A DNA stretch of 33,291 bases from an uncultured Ruminococcus sp. (GTDB taxonomy: Bacteria; Bacillota_A; Clostridia; Oscillospirales; Ruminococcaceae), in the NCBI GenBank assembly GCA_946629405.1, contig CAMOXW010000230.1, positions 1 through 33,291 of the forward strand, in the 5' to 3' direction. The position numbers and the translations under genes were made by a program. Of this stretch, positions 15,701 through 24,700 are shown one piece after another. Within the stretch, counting starts at the first letter, position 1, and the number at the start of each line of letters is the position of its first letter. The notes beneath the pieces are model-generated. The model was not told where the DNA came from. It did not search any database and worked only from the letters and a program-made list of their open reading frames with translations.

Positions 15701-17147
15701 GCTCGGAGTTGTACCCGTACACCATCCGTTCATAAGATTCTTCATCCGGTTTATGTGTGACTACGGCTATGCCTCGGATGACTGCGGCCTTGTGACTTTC
15801 ACAGAGAGAGCAAAGGCGCTTCCGGACAAGAGGACTGTGCTGGAGGAGTGTCACAACAGGCTCGGTGAGTATACAAAATATATGGATTTCTGCGTCCGTG
15901 TTTCTGACAGCTATGACGACGCATTCAGGGGAAAGATCGACTCAGGTTCGGTCCTTTATCCCGGCGGCAGCATGGACACTGTCATTGAGCTGCACAAGAG
16001 AATGGAGTCAACGACCTTCAACCGCCGCTGTATCGAAGCTCTTGCCGAGATAGTAAGAAAGGCGGCGGAGGGTTCAGACCGTCCGCTCAGGATACTCGAG
16101 GTCGGCGGCGGTACCGGTGAACTCACCGATCCGGTTCTCGGAGCACTGGAGGGGCTGGAGATCTCCTACTGCTTCACCGATATTGGTAATTCATTTGTCG
16201 CAGCAAGAAACAAGCTCGACAGTGAGCAGGGAAGAAGCTTTGTCAGCCACAGAGTGCTGGATATCTCGTCATCGCCTTCAAAGCAGGGCTTTGCAGAGAG
16301 CTCGTTCGATATCATAATATGTCTTGACGTTGTTCAGGCAACCGCCGATATCCGCCGTACACTGGGAAATATTGCCTATCTTCTGGCTGACGGAGGAATG
16401 TTCGGAATGGCGCAGACCTGCGGCGGAAACGACGTCACAAATATGATATTCGGATTCGCGCCGGGCTGGTGGAACTATGAGAACGACCCGGAGCGTGACC
16501 GTATAACCATGTCCGAGGACAAGTGGCGGGCTGCAATGACTGCTTCCGGATTCCGGGACGTGATGTCTTTCCCGGAGAATATGAGCTCCGACTGCTATGT
16601 ATTTGCAATGAGGGCTCCGGAGGAATGCAAGCCCGGTGAGCACAAGCTCTGCATAAGCGAATATGAGAGAAATTACAGAAGACTTTCAGCGCTTAGCGAC
16701 GGCGTTTCACTTACATTTGCAGACATTTCCTCGGCTGAGGAGGCTGAGGCTCTGGCGGGGTCGCTTGAATGTGCCTGCGTGATAAGTGACAGGAGAATTC
16801 TCAGTTCAGATACGGTGAGCAGCAGCGAGCCCGGAGATGAGGGCGATGACGAAAAGCTCACCGCCATAGTCAAGGATATACTGGGAGTTGAAAGGGTGTC
16901 CTTTAACGATAGACTGGCGGATATCGGCTTTGATTCGCTTTCGGGACTGATACTCTGTTCACGGCTGAAGGAGAGCTTCGGGGTGGAGCTTGGATTGAAT
17001 GACCTTTCAGGCTGCGACAGGATAAGCGACATAATGGAGCTTGTTTCCGGCTCGGACAGCATTGAGATGCCTGCCGTAAGCACTGAGCCTGAATCATCGG
17101 CGCCTTCAAAGAATATTGATGATCTGATTTCAGACATGGGATTATGA
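12783..17147 (+). CDS. Type I PKS module: KS-AT-cMT-ACP
   Basis: The protein is 1454 residues. The KS (about 10-420) has the active Cys170 in DCACASS (usual form DTACSSS), then HGTAT and NIGHT with both His. The AT (about 505-800) has GESFGEY with Ser593 and the specificity motif RAGH at 690-693. From memory of AT studies, HAFH marks malonyl, YASH methylmalonyl and xAGH ethylmalonyl or larger units. The C-methyltransferase (about 960-1310) has the SAM site LEVGGGTGELT near 1105-1115 and the PGWW motif typical of PKS methyltransferases. The ACP has GFDSL with Ser1385. There is no KR, DH or ER, so the beta-keto group would stay unless another enzyme acts. The domain order recalls yersiniabactin HMWP1 without its KR. 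It probably extends the azoline chain from the upstream NRPS. Confidence 0.93.
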   Translation: MNKKDAIFKNDDICIIGMAGEFPKAGNIAEYWQNLVDGRCCITRNRELDSGSFVSAFGVLDGLYRFDSEFFGISDFDAEKMDVQQRKLIENVYLALENAGYADRKKDSSVTGIICSAHAAHYVWEDYYINRSYEKERGSMTGMYNGSAFASRIAYLLNLTGPSLTVDCACASSGVDIEVASACLRAGECRQCVVAAASVLPSQQGYYKAENALSADGCVRPFDKNGTGFVPGSAAAAVVLKRYADAVEDNDEILAVIKGSYVCNDGSRKVGFAAPSVQGEYEAVSNAMKKAGAAPGDIGYVECHGTATPLGDAIEITALKKVFKGREGKCGIGSVKSNIGHTDTVSGLSGIIKVICSFRSGIIPRSIGCDEENEEIKPKSPVFVVKENIMWDKESVKLALVNSFGVGGINASIVLQEPPERASVSSSSVYDIIPLSAKNEASLKAQMSALKSSCTDTGAAAWTFRYDRPHFNNRTYLVNDNGSLKDGWGGIREAVPARKNKLLFIFPGGGSQFTSMGRELYAGDRLFREKADICMEVMQRTAGIDLRSYITGARETDSFSIAEGLCLIFMFSYAAASELISLGAKPDYLLGESFGEYAAACISGVLTLEDAVRLIAARGELLEKTEPGAMLGISAERGAVERLIAGTGAEISAVNFINRITVSGTAEDVELVRKRAEEENIYVSVLPVSRAGHSSLLNGILGDFEKAANDVSFGKMAVPVISSCEGGFVAEERIASAGFWVKNLSGTSEFYSAVSAVSDIENLVIIEVGTGTQLSSFASKILNANTTKRVIALVSESSVPERLQFNCALGELWACGADIDWDRLYADRAAVPDRSSVPGYCFGGREFRHELRAPEAGSSGGSIAVFGGLGDSNFEKSRYIVTSGCERTVFVEPRSSAYLTSTGADRLFAEKDSLLSAITQKYFASGDITPLNDIPGYKELADKLCAACIMDHFRLCPDFDENGVYTSDKLIAMLGVVPVHHPFIRFFIRFMCDYGYASDDCGLVTFTERAKALPDKRTVLEECHNRLGEYTKYMDFCVRVSDSYDDAFRGKIDSGSVLYPGGSMDTVIELHKRMESTTFNRRCIEALAEIVRKAAEGSDRPLRILEVGGGTGELTDPVLGALEGLEISYCFTDIGNSFVAARNKLDSEQGRSFVSHRVLDISSSPSKQGFAESSFDIIICLDVVQATADIRRTLGNIAYLLADGGMFGMAQTCGGNDVTNMIFGFAPGWWNYENDPERDRITMSEDKWRAAMTASGFRDVMSFPENMSSDCYVFAMRAPEECKPGEHKLCISEYERNYRRLSALSDGVSLTFADISSAEEAEALAGSLECACVISDRRILSSDTVSSSEPGDEGDDEKLTAIVKDILGVERVSFNDRLADIGFDSLSGLILCSRLKESFGVELGLNDLSGCDRISDIMELVSGSDSIEMPAVSTEPESSAPSKNIDDLISDMGL

Positions 17148-19957
17148 GTTTCGGAGGAGCAATGGATAGGATCTTAATTTCGGATAACGGAACAATTCAT
17201 ACATATGCTGAGCTTGCGGGAGCTGCGCGGAGTATCGCGGGACTGATAGGAGAGGTCTCAGCCGGAGCGCTGATCGCTGTTGAGGCAGGCAGCAGGCTGA
17301 ACAGGCTGGCTGCTGTTTACGGAGCGTGGAGCAGAAATTGTGTGCCGCTCCTGCTCGACAGCAGCACCCCGGAGGCTTACCGGGAAATGATACTGGATGA
17401 CATCGGAGGCGTGGCAGCAAGAGTTGATGATGCGCTTCTCAGCAAGCTGGAAGGCAGCGCCGCAGCAGGCGTTCCGGATGATGAAATACTGCGTATCACA
17501 GGCAGCATCGCCTGCCCTGCCGTTAAGGACGGAGGCTTCGTTCTCTGCACTCTCACAGCCGGCGCACTGGAGGAACGCTTCCGCTTCTGCAAGGATGTGC
17601 TGGGAATATCCTTCGGGCAGACATTTTTCCCGGAAAAACCGCTCTGGCTGGAGGTTTTCACCGTCATGGACGGCGGAACGTTCTGCGGCGGAGCTCAGGC
17701 TGACTGTACTTGCCTTGCTGCTCCGGCGGGAAGGTGTATCGGGCTCCTTGAGGGCAGCGGGTGCAGGCCGGAGAGCGTTCTTACCTATGGCTGTCAGCCT
17801 GTGGAGGGACTTCATGCTTACTTTAAAAAAGCCGGCATAAAGCACTACAATATCTTCGATATGCCGTACTTCCGCTTCTTTTCATCCGGCGAGGGCATGG
17901 AGGCAAGACCTGCTGCATTTGTCAGAGCCTATGCGGTAAGCAGCTCCGGAGCTGTTCAGCCTGCCGGGATGAACGGAAGACTGTACGTTGTTACGGAGGA
18001 CGGAGATAAGGCTGTATGCACTGCGGACGGCGGATTCAAGGCTGCTGACACCGGATTTACTGCGCGCAGGCTTAAAAAGGGCTCGTTCGGGATAAGCGGA
18101 GCTTCCGGCTTCGCGGTGTCCTCGGAGGGGGAGACAGTTTCCGGAGAGCTTGCCAGGAGAGTGCTCGAAGGCTCGGGGCTGACTGAGAAAATGACGGTAG
18201 AAGAAAGCGGCGGAAGGGTCGATATCTTCTGCCGGACAAACGCTCCGCTCCGTGAGATATACAGGGTGCTCGGAGAAGGACTTCCGGTAGAGTACCAGAG
18301 CGTGCGCGTATATAAGACCATGAACACTAAGCTGAGGGAGCTTCTCTTTACCTTTGCGGATTCCTCGGAGCTTGAAAGGCAGCTGAGTGCTGCGTCCGGC
18401 TCGGATGTGAAGTGCGAGCCTGTTCCCGATGAGCCGGGAGCAATGTTCATCTCGTGCGGCGGGGATATCTCAGCCTGTGACGCTTTTCTCTCAGCGGACG
18501 GAAGGGTCAGGACGGCAAGATTTCTTCTCCCGGACGGCAGCATTACTGTGAAGGAATACGGCTCAGCCGACGAAAGGCTCGTGGAGGTAACGGAGCTTTT
18601 CAGCATGGCAAGCGGAAAGACGGACTATCTTCCGGACGACGATTTCTTTGATGCCGGAGGCGATTCGATAGCATTTATCCAGCTCGTTACTCTGATACAG
18701 GAGAAGCTCGGCGCAGTCGATGTGAACAGGCTCTATGTCATGCCTACGCCGCGGAGCTGCGTAAGCCTGCTGAGCGGTGATGAGGTCAGCACAGCGGCTT
18801 CAACTGCGGGAAAGGAGCAGCTTCTTGCGGATATCGTTCCGGATAAGCTGAGCGTTCCTGAGAGAGTATCTGAGGAGCAGGGGATTTTCCTTACAAATGC
18901 CTGGAGCTTCGCGGGGACTTTTATACTCTCAAAGCTTCTCAGCTCGTTCAGCGGAAAAATATTCTGCCTCACCTCCGGAAATGGCCATGACAGCATAAGG
19001 CAAGCGCTTGAACGCTGCGGCATCCCGGAGGTGCCGGGCGAAGGCAGGGTGATACTGCTCTCCGGAGACCCCGGCAGGGAACGCTTCGGACTAAGTTCCG
19101 CTGACTATGAAAAAGTGGCAGAGCATACAGGTGTCATCATCCATAACTGTTCAAGGGCGGATATGCTTGCCTCCTATGATTCGCTCAGGGAGCTGAATAT
19201 CGGCTCAGTCAGGGAGACCCTGAGGCTTGCCGCGGAAAAAAGCCGCAAGCGTGTGATATACATTTCGGCTATGGGTGTGTTTGAGGAGTTCATGAAAAGC
19301 GGCAGACGAGCCGATGAGCGTACCGATCTTTCAGACTATCCGCCCTCTGTCTATGCCTACAACCAGACGATGTGGGCTGCCGAGAGGCTTGCGGAGCAGT
19401 CGCGTGAGCAGGGTATCAGAACGGATATATTCCGCATAACCACCCTCTGCGGCGATTCTGAAAGGGGAGTTTGGCGCTCGGATGAGCTTATAAAGCACCT
19501 TTGCAGGATATGTATCGGTATCGGGGCGTACTCTGACTTTTCAGTGAGGACACGGCTGATACCTGTTGACAGGGCTGCTGCTGCGGTCGCGGCAGCAGCT
19601 ATGGACGTTCAGAGAATTGAAGGGATGACCTTCCACATTCTCGGCGACAGAGCCATTGAGGTAAGCGAGCTGCTCCGATGGATCGCAGAGGACGGCAAAG
19701 CTTTCGAACACCTCAGCTTTGAGGAATGGCTTTCAAGAGCCGAGAGCTTCACCAAAAGCTCCGGTGAGCCTGAGCTGATGGCAGTAATGGGAATTCTCAG
19801 CTCCGGAAAAAGCAACGTCTACAGCGAGATAACCTCGTTGATAGATTCACAGAAAACGACGGATTATTTCAGCGCCCGCAGCACGTTCCTCGGCTCCCCG
19901 GACAGGGAGGAGTTTCTCAGGAGCACACGGTATATTGCGCTGAAGGATAGGATATGA
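17144..19957 (+). CDS. Degenerate A / T / degenerate thioester reductase
   Basis: The protein is 937 residues. The first 480 or so follow the outline of an adenylation domain (TYAELAG start; LCTLTAGALEE where the ATP loop TSGTTGxPK should be; YNIFDMP where GPTE should be). The ATP-binding and catalytic residues are lost. The carrier domain looks sound (DAGGDSI, Ser508). The C-terminal 370 residues resemble Lys2/CAR-type thioester reductases. However, the nucleotide loop TGATGFLG reads TNAWSFAG (from residue 584), and the Tyr-x3-Lys pair reads Y739...M743, so the catalytic Lys is gone. It may be a scaffold, or a carrier loaded by another A domain with a non-redox end domain. The start overlaps the PKS stop (ATGA). 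ATG 17162, six codons on, has GGAGG four bases upstream and is an equal choice. Confidence 0.8.
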   Translation: MSFGGAMDRILISDNGTIHTYAELAGAARSIAGLIGEVSAGALIAVEAGSRLNRLAAVYGAWSRNCVPLLLDSSTPEAYREMILDDIGGVAARVDDALLSKLEGSAAAGVPDDEILRITGSIACPAVKDGGFVLCTLTAGALEERFRFCKDVLGISFGQTFFPEKPLWLEVFTVMDGGTFCGGAQADCTCLAAPAGRCIGLLEGSGCRPESVLTYGCQPVEGLHAYFKKAGIKHYNIFDMPYFRFFSSGEGMEARPAAFVRAYAVSSSGAVQPAGMNGRLYVVTEDGDKAVCTADGGFKAADTGFTARRLKKGSFGISGASGFAVSSEGETVSGELARRVLEGSGLTEKMTVEESGGRVDIFCRTNAPLREIYRVLGEGLPVEYQSVRVYKTMNTKLRELLFTFADSSELERQLSAASGSDVKCEPVPDEPGAMFISCGGDISACDAFLSADGRVRTARFLLPDGSITVKEYGSADERLVEVTELFSMASGKTDYLPDDDFFDAGGDSIAFIQLVTLIQEKLGAVDVNRLYVMPTPRSCVSLLSGDEVSTAASTAGKEQLLADIVPDKLSVPERVSEEQGIFLTNAWSFAGTFILSKLLSSFSGKIFCLTSGNGHDSIRQALERCGIPEVPGEGRVILLSGDPGRERFGLSSADYEKVAEHTGVIIHNCSRADMLASYDSLRELNIGSVRETLRLAAEKSRKRVIYISAMGVFEEFMKSGRRADERTDLSDYPPSVYAYNQTMWAAERLAEQSREQGIRTDIFRITTLCGDSERGVWRSDELIKHLCRICIGIGAYSDFSVRTRLIPVDRAAAAVAAAAMDVQRIEGMTFHILGDRAIEVSELLRWIAEDGKAFEHLSFEEWLSRAESFTKSSGEPELMAVMGILSSGKSNVYSEITSLIDSQKTTDYFSARSTFLGSPDREEFLRSTRYIALKDRI

Positions 19958-19960
19958 GCT

Positions 19961-21715
19961 ATGAAACAAGCAGAACTTATAAAAAAGCTGAAGAGCGTAC
20001 CTGCTGAGCGTACTGACGAGCTCATCAGGAAGCTCACTGAGAACGGCAGCGAATACAATGTCTTCCCGCTTTCGGCTGAACAGCGGAGAATGGCGTTCCT
20101 CCAGAATTACACGGAGTACGGCAGATATTCCTACATCTGCCCCTATGAGATACAGGTGGACACTGAGGAAAAGCTGAAAAAGGCTGAGGAGGCTATGAAC
20201 GGCATAATTGCCGGATATGTGAGCCTCAGGACGCTGTATTTCAGCATCGGCGGAAGATTCTTCCAGACTGTATGCCCCGCAGAGGAGTGCATGACAGATA
20301 CTTCCTGCGAGGACCTTTCTGAGGTGTACAGCAAGGATCCGGACGGGTATGCGGCTCTCATAAAGGAAAGGACAATGATACCCTTCGACCTTGAGCAGGA
20401 GATACCGGTAAGGTGCTTCTCAGTGAAAAAGGCGGAGGACAAATACTCCCTATACGTCGTGATGCACCACATCTGCCACGATGCCTGGTCGATAGGACTT
20501 CTCATGAAGAGTATGCAGAATTACTTCAACACAGGCAAGGTCCTGCCGGAGGCGAAGTCCTACATAGACTATGTGAAATGGCACGAGACTGACGAGTGCA
20601 GGGCAATGCTCGCAAAGCAGCTCGGCTTCTGGAGGGAGACACTGAAGGGGCATGAGAACAGTCTCCTCGGACTTAAGACCAAGCCGCTTGCTGCGGATGA
20701 GGAACAGATGTTCTTCAGGTCTGTCATGCTTGATGCCGATACTGATGCCCGGATATCCGCCCTTCTGAGGGAATGGAACGGTACGCCCTTCAATTTCTTC
20801 CTTGCAGTGTTTTTCGCGGTGCTGACAGGGTTCTTTGGCAGGGATGACATAAACGTTGGTACAGTCACCCTTAACAGGAACGACCCGCGCTTCCTGAGCA
20901 CGTTCGGTTTTTTCGTGAACACTATCGTGATAAACTGCCAGAGAAAGGGGAATATGAGCTTCCGGGAGCATTTCAGCTTCGTTTCCGAAAGGTCGATGGC
21001 TGCCCTGAATAATCAGGACATCTCCTTCGAGACAGTCGTTGATGATATATGCACTGACAGAGACAAGAATATGCAGCCGCTTTTTGACGTGATGTACTCC
21101 TTTTACGGAAGGAACCTCGTCGGCGGAGAGGCTGCAAAGGGCTATGATTTCGGATTCACTAACCTTCCGCAGGGAAGCTCCTCGCAGTACGACATCTTCA
21201 TCAAGACCGAACAGTACAGGGAAAATACCCAGATCGCTTTCCTGTTCAACAAGGACAAGCTCCCCGAAGAATGGGCTGAACGCTTTGCGGAGGAATACAG
21301 CAGGGTGCTTTTCAGGATAATCGACGACCCTTCTCTTACGCTCGATGAGCTGAACGACAGGAGTATCGCCGAAAGCTTCCGCGAAGCCGAAAATTCCGCT
21401 GCCGACAGCGCTTCATCCGAAGCTGAGACCGTCACAGGCACCGTCAGGGACAGTATCAACGAGAGGATCGTCACCATCGTTGAGGAGGTACTTGATACAA
21501 AGTGCAGCAGTGAGGAGGAGAGTTTCTTCCAGATAGGCTGCAATTCCATGAACAGTATAATCATGCTTGAAAGAATAAACAGCGAGTTCGGGATCGAGCT
21601 GAACATCTCAGAGCTGTTCAGGTATTCGTCAGTCGCAATGCTTGCCGGCTATATCCGAAAGCTCACAAAGGCCGGTCAGGATGAGGAAGGCGGACTATTC
21701 TTAGGCGAATTTTAG
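19961..21715 (+). CDS. NRPS: condensation domain plus carrier (C-T)
   Basis: The protein is 584 residues. A helical N-terminus of about 45 residues (AELIKKLKS...) precedes FPLSAEQRRM, the usual C1 motif. The condensation domain has HHICHDAWS with His169, His170 and Asp174, so it should form an amide bond. A carrier closes the protein, with QIGCNSM and Ser529; Cys replaces one Gly of the common GGxS. There is no adenylation domain, so its amino acid must be loaded in trans, perhaps by an A domain elsewhere in the operon. It lies 3 bases after the previous gene and ends with TAG, 9 bases before the next ATG. The short acidic tail may be a docking region; that is a guess. Confidence 0.9.
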   Translation: MKQAELIKKLKSVPAERTDELIRKLTENGSEYNVFPLSAEQRRMAFLQNYTEYGRYSYICPYEIQVDTEEKLKKAEEAMNGIIAGYVSLRTLYFSIGGRFFQTVCPAEECMTDTSCEDLSEVYSKDPDGYAALIKERTMIPFDLEQEIPVRCFSVKKAEDKYSLYVVMHHICHDAWSIGLLMKSMQNYFNTGKVLPEAKSYIDYVKWHETDECRAMLAKQLGFWRETLKGHENSLLGLKTKPLAADEEQMFFRSVMLDADTDARISALLREWNGTPFNFFLAVFFAVLTGFFGRDDINVGTVTLNRNDPRFLSTFGFFVNTIVINCQRKGNMSFREHFSFVSERSMAALNNQDISFETVVDDICTDRDKNMQPLFDVMYSFYGRNLVGGEAAKGYDFGFTNLPQGSSSQYDIFIKTEQYRENTQIAFLFNKDKLPEEWAERFAEEYSRVLFRIIDDPSLTLDELNDRSIAESFREAENSAADSASSEAETVTGTVRDSINERIVTIVEEVLDTKCSSEEESFFQIGCNSMNSIIMLERINSEFGIELNISELFRYSSVAMLAGYIRKLTKAGQDEEGGLFLGEF

Positions 21716-21724
21716 GAGGAATCT

Positions 21725-24700
21725 ATGGGAACAAAGGATATTGCCATTATCGGGATGAGCTGCCGCATACCGGGTGCCGACGGTATCGGGGAATTTGAAG
21801 ACGTTTTCCGCACACGCAGATGCGTAATAACCGATATCCCGAAGGCGAGAGCTGAGCTCGTCGGCGGCGCCGGGGAGAAGTATATGAAGTTCGGTTATCT
21901 TGAAAATATCGAGATGTTCGACAATGAATTCTTCGGCATGACGGGCTTTGAGGCGATGAGCACCGACCCTCAGCAGAGGATAATGCTCCAGCTTGCACAG
22001 GAGCTCTTTGATGATGCAGGCTATACCCGCAAAGGCCTTGAAGGAAGCAATGTTTCGGTCAATATCGCTGCCTCGGACGACGATTACAAGTACCTCATCG
22101 ACGGACTTTCGGCGGTCTCGTTCATTGGCGTTATGCCGGCATTCATTGCCGGAAGGATATCCGACCATTACGGTCTCAGAGGACCCTCGCAGGTGATAGA
22201 TACGACCTGCTCGTCCTCGCTCATGGCTATACACAGCAGCTGTATGCAGCTTTTGTCCGGTGAGGCGGATATGTCTGTTGCCGGCGGGATACAGCTTTGC
22301 GTGTTCCCCATAAAGGCTTCGCAGGACGACGTTGTGGGTATTGCCTCCGGGGACGGTCTTACCAGAAGCTTTGATGCTGAGGCAAACGGCACCGGCGGCG
22401 GTGAGGGTGCAGGACTTGTACTTCTGAAAAGGCTCGATGACGCCGTGAGGGACAACGACCATATCTATGCAGTGATAAAGGGCAGCGCAGTCAACTCCGA
22501 CGGCGGACGCGGAAGCAATATAAGCGCTCCGAGCTCAGAGGGACAGGCAGAGGTCATCAGAATGGCGCTGGAAAAGTCCGGAGTTTCTCCGGAGCAGATA
22601 GGCTATCTTGAAGCTCACGGAACTGCCACAAGGATCGGCGACCCTATCGAGGTAAGAGGCGTTTCTGACGCTTATTCAGGCTTCACGGACAGGAAGCAGT
22701 GGTGCGCTCTCGGAGCCGCTAAGAGCAATCTTGGACATACATCCATGGCAGCCGGAATTCTTGGGATGATAAAGAGCGTCTGCGCGGTGTACTACGGAAG
22801 AAAATACCCTATCTGCCATTTCAGCAAGCCGAATCCGCTCATTGATTTTGCATCCTCACCGCTCTATCCCTGCACCGTGACAGAGGATTGGGATGAAAGT
22901 CCGCGATTCTGTGCGATAAGCTCATTCGGACTGAGCGGTACGAATGTACACATGATAATAGGCAGCTATGAAAAGCCGGAGCAGAAGAAGTCTTCTGGAG
23001 CTGAGAGAGAGCTGCCGTTCCCGGTGAGCGCGATGGCGGAGGCCTCGCTCCGGGCGAATATCGCAAGGCTGCGTGACTATGTGGAAAAAAGCAGCGCTGA
23101 CCTGGAGAATATTTCGTATACCCTGTGCTGCCGCAGAGACAGCTACAAATACAGAGCCTTTGCAGCGGCATCGACCCGTGAGGAGCTTCTCAGTAAGCTT
23201 TCGGAGCTTGAGAATGAGAAGCCTTCGCCTGCTGAGGGAAAGATAGCTGTTCTCATCTCCGGAGACAGCCTTGACGGTACACCGGAGGAGGTCGCAGGAT
23301 ATCTTGAAAAATGCGCTTCACTTTCTGAGGGACTGAAGCAGTGCAGCTCGGTTTTCCTTGCAAATTCAAGGGGAAACATTGCACTCAGGGTCATCGGCGG
23401 CTCTATCGCCCCGGAGCAGGGCGCTGCCGAGTGCATGAAGCTCACCGACCTTAAAAAGGTCAATGCCGAGGCGCTTGTCGATCACCTGAAAAAATACATC
23501 TGCGAGGGCTATGTCTTTGCTGAGCTTTTCGGTAAGGGCACCGTCGGCAGGATAACTGAGGAGCTTGGCGGAAGGGTCATAAGCCTCGGCGGATTGTCGG
23601 ATACAGAGATCATCGGCACTCTCTGGAGGCTTGGCGCCGGACCTGAGCTGTACAGCGGGAGCAATGCCGCAGCAGTGACGCTTCCTCCTTACGCCTTTGA
23701 CCTTCACAGGTACTGGCCGGAGGTAAAGAATATGACCGCATCGGCAGGACTTCCCGGAGGCAGCGAGGCTGAGGAGAGCGCAGGTTCAACAGTAAAGGAG
23801 ACCGTCAGAGGCATCTGGGAGGAGCTGCTTTCAGACAGCAGCTTTGCTGATGATGATGATTTCTTCGAGATAAGCGGAAGCTCCCTCATGATAATGAGGA
23901 TGATAAACCGTATCAAGAAGCTTTACGGCGTTGATCTGGAATTTGACGATATAGACGATAATTCGACCGTTGATGACCTCAGCGCACTGATAGAGAGCAG
24001 AATGGCTGCGGCTGAGGGCTCCGTCAGCAGCGGCGGCATAGTCCACGCTGTCAGGGAGAAGAACCCGCTGTCCCACGAGCAGAACAGCATGATATGTATA
24101 TACGAGCGTGACAGGGATTCTGCGGCTTACAATATGACCTCATTCTTCCGCCTGAAAGGAAGCGTTGACACATCATATCTTGAAAAGGCGTTCCGCTGCG
24201 TGGTTGCGGGAAATGAGGTGCTCCACAGCATCTATGTCAAGGAGGACGGAGAATACTACAGCGTCCCGGCATCGGAGGAGCTTTTCAGCTTCAAGGTCGA
24301 GGATATGTCCGGAAAGACCGCTGATGAGGCGCTCGGATTCCTCCACAGGGAAGCGGCTGTGCCCTTTGTGCTTGAAAGTCAGCTCCCGATAAGATGCGCC
24401 GCAGCGGTAATATCCGCGAACGAGGCATATCTGCTTTTCCAGCTCCACCATATCGCCGGAGACAACTGGTCTGCGGAGCTGATAATCGGTCAGCTCTGCG
24501 AATACTACCGTCAGCTCCTTGAAAACGGCAGCATCACAAACGTTATCAGAGAGGAGTACACCTACTCCGATTACAGCGTTTGGCAGAAAGAGCTCATTGC
24601 CGGCGAGAGAGGCAGGAAAATGCTCGGCTTCTGGAAGGATTATCTTGCCTCGCCGCCTGAGCTGCCCGTGATACCCACGGACTTCCCGCGCAGCGGAGGA

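Noticed and set aside
15333..15854. Long - strand open frames opposite the megasynthases (also 4125-4829, 21701-22462, 27251-28009)
   Set aside because: They mirror GC-biased third positions of the real + strand genes, show no domain and lack ribosome sites.
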